Positions 16,297 to 25,100 of a stretch of 64,000 nucleotides of DNA are shown in pieces; the stretch's first letter is position 1, and the number at the start of each line of letters is the position of its first letter. The notes beneath the pieces are model-generated. The model saw nothing but the letters and a program-made list of their open reading frames with translations, had not been told where the DNA came from and did no database searches. The translations under genes were made by a program, and so were the position numbers. Source of the DNA: Lachnospiraceae bacterium (lineage in GTDB: Bacteria > Bacillota > Clostridia > Lachnospirales > Lachnospiraceae); contig JAFZUY010000024.1 of assembly GCA_017618075.1 (NCBI GenBank), forward strand, positions 36,266-100,265, in the 5' to 3' direction.

Positions 16297-17148
16297 ATGT
16301 ACCTAAAGAAATTTGAATTTGCCCCCATAGAAAAAGAAGAACAGTTCACGCACTGGAACATACAGCGAACCTGCTATGACACATGTTATCCGTTCGGAAT
16401 ACTGTCGAAGAACGGTCTGAGGCAGGTGGATTTTGAGCCGATAACTATCTTTTATGGTAGTAACGGATGCGGCAAAAGCACGGCACTAAATATCATTGCG
16501 GAGAAGATCGGAATTGAGCGCGGAACACTTTACAACAGGTCGAATTTCTTCGAGGATTATCTGGATTTCTGCGATTTTGAGAGCACCACGATTCCGCGGG
16601 AAAGCAGAATAATTACGAGCGACGATGTCTTTGATTTTATGCTGAATTTGCGCAGCTTAAACGAAGGCGTCGATCTTAGAAGAGAAGATCTGCTCGAAGA
16701 ATACATGAACGACAAATATTCGACGTTTCAGATGAAATCGATAGATGATTACGAGGAGCTGAAGCGCAGAAATCTGGCGAAAAGAAAGACGCAGTCGCAG
16801 TACATCAGAAGCAAACTGAAAGACAATGTGCGCGAGCATTCGAACGGCGAGAGCGCATTCATGTACTTCGTAAACATGATAAAAGAAAATGCGCTTTATA
16901 TCCTCGACGAGCCGGAGAACAGTATGAGTACCGACAATCAGATGGAACTGATGAAACTGGTTCAGGACTCTGCGCGATTTTTTAACTGCCAGTTCATAAT
17001 TGCGACGCATTCGCCTTTCCTGCTTGCGATGGATTATTGTAAGATATATGATTTTGATGAAAACCCGGTAGACGTGAAGAAGTGGACCGAGCTTAAGAAT
17101 GTGCGCGTGTATTATGATTTTTTCAAGGCGCATGAGAGAGAATTTTGA
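16297..17148 (+). CDS. AAA/ABC-type ATPase (AAA_21-like)
   Basis: A 283-aa stand-alone ATPase. Walker A is GSNGCGKST at 54-62, the signature-like region is [11 protein letters not shown] near 185, Walker B is YILDEPENS near 200-208, and the H-loop is ATHSPFL near 235. This is the layout of AAA_21/AAA_23 proteins related to RecF/SbcC and to many defence ATPases (OLD, Septu, retron-linked). It lacks the coiled-coil arms and any fused nuclease. It follows the 73-aa gene by 9 bases. It may work alone or with that small protein; no substrate is indicated. Confidence 0.85.
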   Translation: MYLKKFEFAPIEKEEQFTHWNIQRTCYDTCYPFGILSKNGLRQVDFEPITIFYGSNGCGKSTALNIIAEKIGIERGTLYNRSNFFEDYLDFCDFESTTIPRESRIITSDDVFDFMLNLRSLNEGVDLRREDLLEEYMNDKYSTFQMKSIDDYEELKRRNLAKRKTQSQYIRSKLKDNVREHSNGESAFMYFVNMIKENALYILDEPENSMSTDNQMELMKLVQDSARFFNCQFIIATHSPFLLAMDYCKIYDFDENPVDVKKWTELKNVRVYYDFFKAHEREF

Positions 17149-17160
17149 CTTTGGAAAATG

Positions 17161-17187
17161 TTTGAGGTTCCAATTTGGAACCTCAAA
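17161..17187. repeat. Perfect 27-bp palindrome before the macrodomain gene
   Basis: TTTGAGGTTCCAA-t-TTGGAACCTCAAA: 13-bp perfect arms around a single base, 12 bases after the ATPase stop and just before the ribosome site of the macrodomain gene. It has no T-run on the coding strand, so an operator or translational hairpin is more likely than a terminator. Confidence 0.85.
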
Positions 17188-17203
17188 AAAGAGGAGATGG
17201 AAC

Positions 17204-17707
17204 ATGGAAATCAAAGCAATTCTTGGAGATATAACAAAACAAAACGATGTAGACGCGATAGTTAATGCGGCAAACGAGTCACTGCTTGGCGGTGGCGGAG
17301 TTGACGGCGCAATTCATCGTGCTGCGGGACCGAAACTCTTAGAGGAGTGCCGTACGCTGCACGGATGCCCGACAGGAGAGGCGAAGATTACGTCCGCCTA
17401 TAATTTGCCGTGTGAATATATAATACATACTGTAGGCCCGATCTGGCGTGGTGGAGCCGGGGGCGAAGAGAAACTTTTAAGGAGCTGCTATACGAATTCG
17501 CTTAAGATCGCCGTAGAAAAAGGCATTCGTAAAATTGCCTTTCCTTCAATATCCACAGGCGTGTACGGATATCCCGTAGAGATGGCGGCAGAGGCAGCAG
17601 TGGATGCGGTCAGAGGATTTGTGGTGGAAAATCCCGACGCGTTTGATTTAATTGAGTGGGTATGCTTTGACGGTAGAACACTGGAGGCATATTCAAGAGT
17701 TATGTAA
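17204..17707 (+). CDS. Macrodomain ADP-ribosyl hydrolase
   Basis: A 167-aa macrodomain of the MacroD/YmdB type. [18 protein letters not shown] (21-38) is the ADP-ribose-binding and catalytic loop, and STGVYGYP near 118 is the second loop. Enzymes of this class remove ADP-ribose from proteins or deacetylate O-acetyl-ADP-ribose. The ATG at 17204 follows GAGGAG; the upstream in-frame extension overlaps the ATPase gene and lacks a site. It might reverse a local ADP-ribosylation, but no transferase is adjacent. It is a common housekeeping-like gene in Clostridia. Confidence 0.9.
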   Translation: MEIKAILGDITKQNDVDAIVNAANESLLGGGGVDGAIHRAAGPKLLEECRTLHGCPTGEAKITSAYNLPCEYIIHTVGPIWRGGAGGEEKLLRSCYTNSLKIAVEKGIRKIAFPSISTGVYGYPVEMAAEAAVDAVRGFVVENPDAFDLIEWVCFDGRTLEAYSRVM

Positions 17708-17732
17708 ACCATAAAAGAAACAGGAGAAAACA

Positions 17733-17930
17733 ATGAAAGACAGAACAGAACCCTGCATTTACTATGTTTGCAAGGGCGCAGATTGCAAAAAAGGATTTGT
17801 AGATGTCGATCTGAAAAAGTGCAAAAACTGTTCGAAATACAGACCGAGAAAAAGTTCGGTAAGGCCTGAGTCCGTAAGAAACAAAAGGCAGAAAGACAAG
17901 GACAGGCACGATAACTGGAAAGACGGCTGA
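17733..17930 (+). CDS. 65-aa cysteine-rich protein
   Basis: A 65-aa protein with cysteines in the first half (C8, C13, C18, then C30-x2-C33), likely metal-binding, followed by a strongly basic tail rich in Arg/Lys. AGGAG lies 8 bases before the ATG. A CATAAAAGA motif lies in the short gap after the macrodomain gene. Its plan recalls the 40-aa protein at 14764. Unknown function. Confidence 0.65.
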   Translation: MKDRTEPCIYYVCKGADCKKGFVDVDLKKCKNCSKYRPRKSSVRPESVRNKRQKDKDRHDNWKDG

Positions 17931-17982
17931 TTTTAGGAGGGGTGAAAACTCCTCCTTTAAATTTGGGTTTTTATGAGGTATG

Positions 17983-17991
17983 TGGTAAAAT
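17983..17991 (+). promoter_or_regulatory. Extended -10-like element
   Basis: TGGTAAAAT, similar to the TGGTATAAT elements elsewhere in the window, lies about 100 bases before the lipoprotein start. Confidence 0.4.
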
Positions 17992-18001
17992 ATATGGCGG
18001 T

Positions 18002-18070
18002 AGTGCCAGACACACTTCGTGAGTCAGGCACTGAATATGGTGGCCGGCTCCCACAGGGTGCCTGACACCG
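18002..18070. repeat. Paired TGCC(T)GAC inverted repeats
   Basis: AGTGCC-agac...gtca-GGCACT (18002-18032) is one hairpin and GGTGCCTGACACC (about 18057-18069) a second short palindrome. The sequence resembles GTGCCTGGCTC at 46952-47005, suggesting a second family of dispersed hairpin repeats in this genome. Confidence 0.6.
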
Positions 18071-18090
18071 AATTAAAAGGAGATACAAAA

Positions 18091-19005
18091 ATGAAAAAGA
18101 AACTTTTAGCAGCACTTGCTGCATTATCTATAATTTCGCTCACAGCATGTTCATATCATAACCACACCAATGTTGAGGTGACTGCAGGTACAAACACTCC
18201 CGCGACCATAAATGTGGAAACAAACAATGGCAAACAACAGACTAACATTAATATAAGTTCGGACAATCCCGACATTATTTCCGTAGAAACAAAACAGGGA
18301 AATGAAGGTCAGACTGAGAATAACGACAACAACGCTGCAGAGAATAATACTACTTCAAACGCAGATATTTTACCCATCACAGATGACGCGGCACTTTCGG
18401 CAATCCAGAACTTATGCCTTGAAGAAAATCCCGGCATCGTGGATTATCTTAAAGAAGGCGAAGTTCCTTTATACTGGGTCGTTGAATCAAGCGATGCCAA
18501 GCAGATTGTAGTGCTTTACAGATCTTATACAGGCTCACAGACCAGATATTACATTGACCGTGTAAGCGGCGAAACATACGTGACCGAGCTTGTTCCGGGT
18601 ATTATTGACGAAGAGACCGAAAACGGCCAGACATTCAACGTTCGCGATTACTTTACCGTGGAAGGCCAGGTAGTAATTCCCGGCACATGGCAGACAGTTT
18701 CAATCGTTATGACAGATGATGAAAACATGGAGCCTGAATACTATGTTCAGTTTACGGGCTCGGATGTTATCTACGGTCATATGTCAGACGGCAATTTCGT
18801 ACAGGAATACACAGACAAAATATTCGCATCAGAGAAACTTTCATCAGGCGGATATATGATTAAGGCAATGAACTCAAGCGGTATTGAGTACACATATTTA
18901 ACGAGCGAATCAGACGACACCATCCTTGAGTATTACGAGACCTGGGATGAGTTTGATTACGCCAACAAGTACTTCGGCGGTTCATCACTTTCGAAGTGCG
19001 AGTAA
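18091..19005 (+). CDS. Lipoprotein of unknown function
   Basis: A 304-aa lipoprotein. The signal has a basic start, an Ala/Leu-rich core and lipobox LTAC with Cys at about residue 20. A low-complexity Asn/Thr/Glu-rich stretch (about 22-90) follows as a spacer, then a folded acidic domain to the end. The ATG at 18091 follows AAGGAG. The mature domain (starting near DDAALSAIQNLC) is not recognised. It is probably surface-exposed. Confidence 0.75.
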   Translation: MKKKLLAALAALSIISLTACSYHNHTNVEVTAGTNTPATINVETNNGKQQTNINISSDNPDIISVETKQGNEGQTENNDNNAAENNTTSNADILPITDDAALSAIQNLCLEENPGIVDYLKEGEVPLYWVVESSDAKQIVVLYRSYTGSQTRYYIDRVSGETYVTELVPGIIDEETENGQTFNVRDYFTVEGQVVIPGTWQTVSIVMTDDENMEPEYYVQFTGSDVIYGHMSDGNFVQEYTDKIFASEKLSSGGYMIKAMNSSGIEYTYLTSESDDTILEYYETWDEFDYANKYFGGSSLSKCE

Positions 19006-19070
19006 AAGTTATGTAAACCTATAAGGCATTAAATCCAAATTTAATTTTTACGTGAAAAGGCATAAAATCA

Positions 19071-19925
19071 ATGAAAAAGAACAAAGACAAATTTAAACAA
19101 CCCAGAATCAGCAAAAAAGCACTCACAGTCTTCATGTCGCTCGTAATTTTGCTCTCAGGCATAGCTGAGGCACTATACTGCGCAGGCAGAATCGAGTGGG
19201 TGGTGGCTCTTCTTATGTGGGTACCGGCCGTCTCGGCATTCATTGCTTCAGGGGTAGCGATGGCAGATAACAAAGACAAATTCAACCCCATCAAACTTTT
19301 CAGATATGTCGGCCTCAGATTTTGCAATCCTTTATATGTTTTGCTCGGAGTAGTAATTCCTTTTATATATATTTTCATCCCTTACAGGATTTACTGGACC
19401 ATGCATCCTGAAAACTTCGGCTACAGCGGAGTGGCATTTTCGATTGTTTTAAAGGATCTGGCTTTATATACGGTAGTTTGCGTATTAATTTCGCTCATCA
19501 CGGCGCTCGGCGAAGAGATTGGCTGGAGAGGCTTTATGTTGCCGGCGTTCGTGCAGCGCTTAGGCGATATGGGTGCAATCGCAGCAGTCAGCATTTTCTG
19601 GTGCCTGTGGCATTTCCCGCTTCTTATATTCAGCGATTATATGGAAGGCACGCCTGTCTGGTATAAGCTTATTGCATTCGTTCTTTGCATATTCCCTGTT
19701 GGAATCATCGCAGGCATCCTGACATTTTGGAGCAAGAGCGTCTGGCCCGCTGCATTTGTTCACGCAGCACACAATGCTTTCGATCAGACAGTATTCGATG
19801 TAATCACAATAGGCGACGACAAAAAGTTCTTCGTCAGCGAAACAGGCGTATTTACGATAGTCTGTGCGTGGGTGATTGCGATTATAATGCTTGTGATTTA
19901 TATGAAGAAAAAGAAGAAAAAATAA
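19071..19925 (+). CDS. CPBP-family intramembrane metalloprotease
   Basis: A 284-aa membrane protein with about 7-8 hydrophobic segments. Motif 1 is E148-E149-x3-R153 in GEEIGWRGF, motif 2 FWCLWHFP near 183-190 and motif 3 HAAHNAF near 229, all typical of CAAX/CPBP (Abi) proteases. Bacterial members act in bacteriocin immunity or peptide maturation; eukaryotic ones cut prenylated proteins. No bacteriocin gene is visible nearby. A bidirectional terminator at 19931-19957 ends it. Confidence 0.9.
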   Translation: MKKNKDKFKQPRISKKALTVFMSLVILLSGIAEALYCAGRIEWVVALLMWVPAVSAFIASGVAMADNKDKFNPIKLFRYVGLRFCNPLYVLLGVVIPFIYIFIPYRIYWTMHPENFGYSGVAFSIVLKDLALYTVVCVLISLITALGEEIGWRGFMLPAFVQRLGDMGAIAAVSIFWCLWHFPLLIFSDYMEGTPVWYKLIAFVLCIFPVGIIAGILTFWSKSVWPAAFVHAAHNAFDQTVFDVITIGDDKKFFVSETGVFTIVCAWVIAIIMLVIYMKKKKKK

Positions 19926-19930
19926 AATAA

Positions 19931-19957
19931 AAAGCCGGAGGATTTTTCCTCCGGCCT
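19931..19957. terminator. Bidirectional terminator
   Basis: AAGCCGGAGGA-tttt-TCCTCCGGCCTT between convergent genes; flanking A and T runs let it work on both strands. Confidence 0.85.
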
Positions 19958-20754
19958 TACATTTTTTCCAAGTATGCCACGATACCATCTGCAATTTCGT
20001 GAATATCATTATCGAGCCATCTCTGGCGGGATTCAGATGCACGTTTGAGATACTGTTCATCCTTAAAAGTTGTTTTCAAACGTCTAACTATATCTGAAAA
20101 AGATTTTTCAAACATTCCTGAATCATCAAATATTAAAATCCGAATCGTATCTGAAATTTTTTCAGATGAAGCAATATCCTTGAGATAAAACATATCATAT
20201 AAATCCCTGTATCTTCTGCTATTTGCTCCAAATTTTAAAAGAGAGCGCAGTTTCTCAACGAAAGATTGTTCCACTGTATTTTTTAAAAGTGTTGATCCTT
20301 CATCATCCATGCAAACATCAAAACAGTATTCTTCCTGCTCAATTTCAAGATGATTATGAACGCCGATGTCTATCTTACTGTTAACCGTATTTCCTGATTC
20401 ATCGCTGATTCTTATTTCGATACTCTTACCCTTATAGTCTTGATGCTTTAGTTCTGTGATTTCATTTTTCATTTCAATTCGAATACCATCGATACAGTTT
20501 AATCTCTGAACAAATTCGCGAATAGAATCATCTTGTAAAGAATAATGTATAAAGTCTAAATCTATATCTTTGGTCGCTCTACGATTGTTCTTCGTTAGAC
20601 TCCTCATAACCACACCGCCTTTTATCGTAACATTTCTGCTAAAAGGTCCTTCAGATATGGCTTTTAAAACGATATCTTGACATACACGTGATGAAGCTAG
20701 TTCTGAAGTCAGTCCTTCTTCAAGATATGCATCCATCAACTTCTGTAAATTCAA
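19957..20754 (-). CDS. abiEii: AbiEii-type nucleotidyltransferase toxin
   Basis: A 265-aa protein of the AbiEii/AbiGii toxin family (DUF1814). The nucleotidyltransferase signature is IKGGVVMRSLT near 45 followed by RRATKDIDLDF near 62, with acidic residues in DIDLD for metal binding. Family members such as AbiEii and MenT add nucleotides to targets, for MenT to the 3' ends of tRNAs. Translation starts at TTG (20754-20752), 8 bases after GAGGAGG that lies in the end of the antitoxin gene. Gene order antitoxin-then-toxin and the coupled start support a type IV toxin-antitoxin system used in abortive infection. Confidence 0.85.
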   Translation of the reverse strand: MNLQKLMDAYLEEGLTSELASSRVCQDIVLKAISEGPFSRNVTIKGGVVMRSLTKNNRRATKDIDLDFIHYSLQDDSIREFVQRLNCIDGIRIEMKNEITELKHQDYKGKSIEIRISDESGNTVNSKIDIGVHNHLEIEQEEYCFDVCMDDEGSTLLKNTVEQSFVEKLRSLLKFGANSRRYRDLYDMFYLKDIASSEKISDTIRILIFDDSGMFEKSFSDIVRRLKTTFKDEQYLKRASESRQRWLDNDIHEIADGIVAYLEKM

Positions 20755-21297
20755 TTATAAAACCTCCTCATCGAGCGCTTTGGATATCATTTTGCTCTTG
20801 GGGAAAACTGAAGCGTATTGTTGAATTCGCCATATTTCAAGATCGTAAATAATCTCTCTGTAATGAACAATAATTTCTTTGTATAAGTCGTACGGCATAG
20901 AATTTTTAGCTCGTAAAAGTTCTATAAGCATTCGTTCTTTATCATAAATACGAATTTGTACATCGTTTTCTTCTTTTTCTTCAATTCCCAAATTAAAGAT
21001 ATCCTCTTTCACATAAATCTGTTTAATTCGATTATCCGATAATTTGGCTGATTTCGAAGGAGTTGCAATGTCATATTTCTCCGGAATAAGATTAGTCAGT
21101 CCGTGAACATAAAAAGCATATTCCCCAGTCAAAACAGCTTTCGGATATTTTTTCATAATAATTCCCAGTTCGGATACATGCTTTTTTGTAGAATATATTC
21201 CGTCTTCTATCTTAAAAACAGAGCCATCAGCCACCGCTTTGGCGAGTTTATAAGCATTTCCGTACTGTTCAATTGCTTCATTGTATGATAATAACAT
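20755..21297 (-). CDS. abiEi: AbiEi-type antitoxin
   Basis: A 180-aa AbiEi-family antitoxin. The N-terminal winged helix (NAYKLAKAVADGSVFKIEDGIYS near 14-37) binds DNA, and the C-terminal part is the antitoxin domain (EYAFYVHGLTNLIPEK near 58-73). The product normally represses its operon. It ends one codon before the toxin start, with the toxin's ribosome site inside its last codons. Confidence 0.85.
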   Translation of the reverse strand: MLLSYNEAIEQYGNAYKLAKAVADGSVFKIEDGIYSTKKHVSELGIIMKKYPKAVLTGEYAFYVHGLTNLIPEKYDIATPSKSAKLSDNRIKQIYVKEDIFNLGIEEKEENDVQIRIYDKERMLIELLRAKNSMPYDLYKEIIVHYREIIYDLEIWRIQQYASVFPKSKMISKALDEEVL

Positions 21298-21594
21298 TTA
21301 TGTAATCCTCGGTATTTTCTATAAATTTACCTATGTTTACAAAAAAATGATACTTCAATACAAAAAGTTTGTCAATGAAGTTATATATTTAGTTTCATTA
21401 GGGAAAATAAGAGATGATAATGTAAACCTTATGATGCTAATATATAGCAAATATCAATATGAATCAATTTGATCTTCTCTTTTTGCCTATAGAAATACGA
21501 TACCTAAAATTGTGCATAATGCTAGCGGATATTTATAAGGTCGCAATTTGCGACCTTAAAAGAAAAAAAGAGATTTTTAATATTCGGAGGTCCG
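21298..21594. other. Intergenic, no gene seen
   Basis: AT-rich spacer after the AbiE start. A 63-codon open frame on the + strand begins inside the antitoxin gene, lacks a ribosome site and is not believed. The only structure seen is the palindrome at 21536-21558. Confidence 0.6.
21536..21558. repeat. 23-bp perfect palindrome
   Basis: TAAGGTCGCAA-t-TTGCGACCTTA: 11-bp arms and a single central base, followed by AAAAG. Same design as the palindrome at 17161 and a core (AAGGTCGC) also seen in the terminator at 44. Confidence 0.7.
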
Positions 21595-21820
21595 TCCCAA
21601 CCGTATACTTTACCGCGCTACAACACTAATTTGCCAAACAAGAAGAATATACTTATATATCACGCACAAACGGATATGTAAGTGTTGACGCGTTAGAGTT
21701 ATACCGTATATAGAGGAACAAGTTCCGGAAACCTTTCTATCGCCCGGGCGCCATACAATGCTTACCAGGCAAGCAGCCCGGGCGACCCCAACCCCTGTTC
21801 CGGACATGTAAAATGAGTAA
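21595..21820. other. GC-rich structured non-coding block
   Basis: A more GC-rich stretch in AT-rich DNA. TCGCCCGGGC and GCCCGGGCGA (about 21739-21785) pair around an inner TGCTT/AAGCA stem; GGAAC-aa-GTTCC and a second TTCCGG copy flank them. A promoter-like TTGACG (from about 21684) with TATATA 16-17 bases on could start a + strand RNA near 21718. No credible protein is encoded. A small structured RNA or a mobile repeat is possible. Confidence 0.45.
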
Positions 21821-21840
21821 AAGGTGGATATAGATTAGAG

Positions 21841-21893
21841 CCAGGGGGACGGTTCTGATGGTTCGAAAAGGACCGGAAGAACCGTCCCTCTGG
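21841..21893. repeat. GGGACGG hairpin repeat, complete copy
   Basis: CCAGGGGGACGGTTCT (21841-21856) and AGAACCGTCCCTCTGG (21878-21893) form a 16-bp stem with one wobble pair. This is the most complete copy of the dispersed repeat in the window. Confidence 0.9.
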
Positions 21894-21931
21894 TCTATTT
21901 TTCGGAGATGTGTCCCTAAATGGTCAGAAGG

Positions 21932-21960
21932 TTGACAAATTGCTCATAAAAGAATAAAAT
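21932..21960 (+). promoter_or_regulatory. Promoter of the surface-protein transcript
   Basis: TTGACA (21932-21937), 17 bases, TAAAAT (21955-21960). It lies directly before the c-di-GMP riboswitch. A CATAAAAGA motif sits in its spacer. Confidence 0.8.
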
Positions 21961-21967
21961 ATTAAGC

Positions 21968-22085
21968 AAATAAGGGCAAACTATCCGAGAGGGTAGGACG
22001 CAAAGTTGTAAGCCTTAAAGTGTAAACGAAGGCGGTTTAACTGCAATCAGATGAGAATGTCTTGTTTGGTTGCTTTTTTGTTTTT
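21968..22085 (+). ncRNA. c-di-GMP-I (GEMM) riboswitch with terminator
   Basis: The hallmark strings GGGCAAACTATCC-GAGA-GGGTAGGACGCAAAG appear in order at about 21974-22007: the first stem has a GAGA (GNRA) tetraloop, and the GACGCAAAG segment is followed by a second arm (GTTGTAAGCC...). A hairpin GCAATCA/TGGTTGC with a T-run (about 22050-22083) serves as the expression platform. It probably makes transcription of the 1189-aa surface protein depend on cyclic di-GMP. Direction of control (on or off) cannot be read with confidence. Confidence 0.9.
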
Positions 22086-22132
22086 AGAGCAAAGGAGCGC
22101 GAACAGGCAAGAGTTGTTTTGGAGGAAAAAAT

Positions 22133-25100
22133 ATGAGAAAAAACGGAAAAAGAATTTTATCATTTATCTTGATGGCAGTTATGATATTTGCACTATTGCA
22201 GGTAGTTTGCACACCTATGTCCGTTAAAGCTGCACCTAAACAGCATAAAGAACATACAGAAAGTCAATCTCATGATGAATGGACAAAGATAAGTTCTGAA
22301 CAGGATTTAAGAGATTTCTTTTTAAATAAAGGGGGTAAGGGTTACTTGACAAAAACCATTACGCTCAATTCGCTTGTGGCTTTGTCTAATAAATATGAGT
22401 TTGATTTATGTCTTAATGGATACGGTATTATTCAAGAAGCATCAGACAATCCGGTAATACATGTAAGCTCAGGAACCTTAAATCTTTATGATATTGAAGG
22501 TAACTCGGGGTTTTTAACTCATAAAGAAAATGTTGATGGTGAGGGCTTAGTTTTATCTGCTAACGCAACACTTAATATGTATGGCGGTAAAATTACTGGA
22601 AATAATGGGTGTGGAATAGAAATAAAATATAGCACTGTGAACATGTATGGAGGAGAGATTTCTTCCAATACAGCAACACTTGGTGGAGGTGTATGTATAC
22701 GTGACAATAAGGGAACATTTAATATGGTTGATGGAATAATATCCAATAATAAAACTACAGAATACCCGGGTGGTGGAATTTATGTAGATAAAGGAACTGT
22801 TAATATATCCGGCGGAGAAATAACCAATAACTATTCGATAAGTAGTGGCGGTGGAATTATGTGTTGGGAGGGAAATCTCAATATAACCGGAGGAAAAATC
22901 ACGTCTAATGAGGCGGGATTATATGGTGGTGGAGTAGAGGTACTCGATGGAAAATTATATATGTCCGGAGGGATTATTTCCGGAAATATCTCCAAAACTA
23001 GGGGAAATGGAATAGATTTAATTATAGGGGATTCAAAAGATGCCTCTTTTAAAGGAGGATACATCTATGATTCAATAGGTGATAAAGGGGAAAAGATTAA
23101 TCCTTATGCTTTAAATTTTAATGCAAACGGTGGTACCGGAGATATGCCCACACAATATCTTCCCAAGAATATAGAGATGCCTATCGGTAAAAATACATTC
23201 ATTAATTCCGGAAAAGAATTTGTTGAGTGGAATACAAAAGCGGATGGAAGCGGGGATTCTTATTCAGATAAAAGCCAGATAAAGATTAATAAAGATATAA
23301 CCCTTTATGCTCAATGGGTAGAGCCTAATGTTACTAGTTATGAAGTTACTTTCAAAGTTGAAAATGGAACTTGGGATGGGGTATCAACAGAGGATAAAGT
23401 TATCAAGGTCAGTCGAAATAAAAACGAAATTAAACTGCTCAGAGTTGGCGCAGATAAATTTCCTGAAGTGGGAAGTTACCCATATTCGTGTTATAAAGCA
23501 GGCAGTTGGGATAAGCCTGCAAACATGGTAATATCCCAAGATACTGTCTTTACGTATACATATAAATTCGATTCAAAAGTACTTACGATAACATTTGATC
23601 AGAATGATGGATCCGGAAAACAAACAACATATAAAACAAAAGACAATCGTAAGCTGGATTCTCTTCCGAAGCCAACCAGAAAAGGATATGACTTCCTTGG
23701 ATGGTACGATAGTGTCACAGGAGGAAATAAAATAACCACAAATACGATGTTTGCTTCTGATACCACAGTTTATGCACGCTGGGAAGCACATAGTTATACC
23801 GTAAAATTTAATGCAAATGGTGGAAGCGGTTCAATGAACAACCAGGCAAGGGTATATGATAGCACGGAACCGCTTACGGGAAATACCTTTACTTACGATG
23901 GTTATACATATATGTGCTGGAATACTGCTTCCGATGGCTCGGGTGATAATTACTCTGATAAGGCTGTAGTCAACTTGACGGATGCAAAAGATGCAGAAAT
24001 TATTCTGTATGCGAAATGGAAACCTAATTCATATAAGGTTACATTGAACGAATGCGGAGGAGCTATTAATAACGGTAACATAACAGGTTATACATGCGGA
24101 ACGGGTGCGACACTTCCGACAGCAGCAGATATGACTTTAACCGGTTATATTTTTGCAGGCTGGTATGATAATGCCGAATATAAGGGAATGGCAGTAACAG
24201 AGATATCAACCACAGATTTTGGCAATAAAGAGTATTTTGCCAGCTGGACTCCAATCACATACACCGTTAAATTCGACGCAAACGGCGGAAGTGGCTCGAT
24301 GGATGATGAAACAAGAACTTATGACACAATCTCTCCGCTTACTGAAAATACCTTTACTTACAATGGTTATACATATATGGGCTGGAATACTGCTTCCGAT
24401 GGCTCGGGTGATAATTACTCTGATAAGGCTGTAGTCAACTTGACGGATGTAAAAGATGCAGAAATTACTTTGTATGCGCAATGGGATCCTAATGCATATA
24501 AGGTTACATTGAACGAATGCGGAGGAACTATTAATAACGGTAACATAACAGGTTATACATGCGGAACGGGTGCGACACTTCCGACAGCAGCAGATATGAC
24601 TTTAACCGGTTATATCTTTGCAGGCTGGTATGATAATGCCGAATATAAGGGAACGGCAGTAACAGAGATATCAACCACAGATTTTGGCAATAAAGAGTAT
24701 TTTGCCAGCTGGACTCCGAACACATACACGGTTAAATTCGATGCCAACGGCGGAAGCGGAACGATGACTGACATGAATCGTACATATGCTGACGGCGCAA
24801 CACTTGCCGCTAATGTATATTCATATGAATCACATACTTTTACAGGCTGGAATACAGCGTCTGACGGAACAGGAACGACATATGCAGATGGATATGATGG
24901 AGATTTGGCGAGTGATGAAGGAGCTATAGTAACCCTTTATGCTCTGTGGGATGATGTTGTTTATACTGTAAATGCAATCAATGACGGTAACGGAACAGCA
25001 TCGGCAAGTGCTGATACAGGCATAAAAGATGCAATCATAACAGTTTCCGCGACCCCCAATGACGGCTATCAATTTGCAGGTTGGGAAGTAGTTTCGGGAG

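Noticed and set aside
21281-21472. Plus-strand 63-codon frame at the AbiE start
   Set aside because: Begins inside the antitoxin gene and has no ribosome site.
24066-24725. Minus-strand open frames repeated in the surface-protein gene
   Set aside because: They are mirror frames of the duplicated repeats, have no ribosome sites and their sequence is low-complexity.
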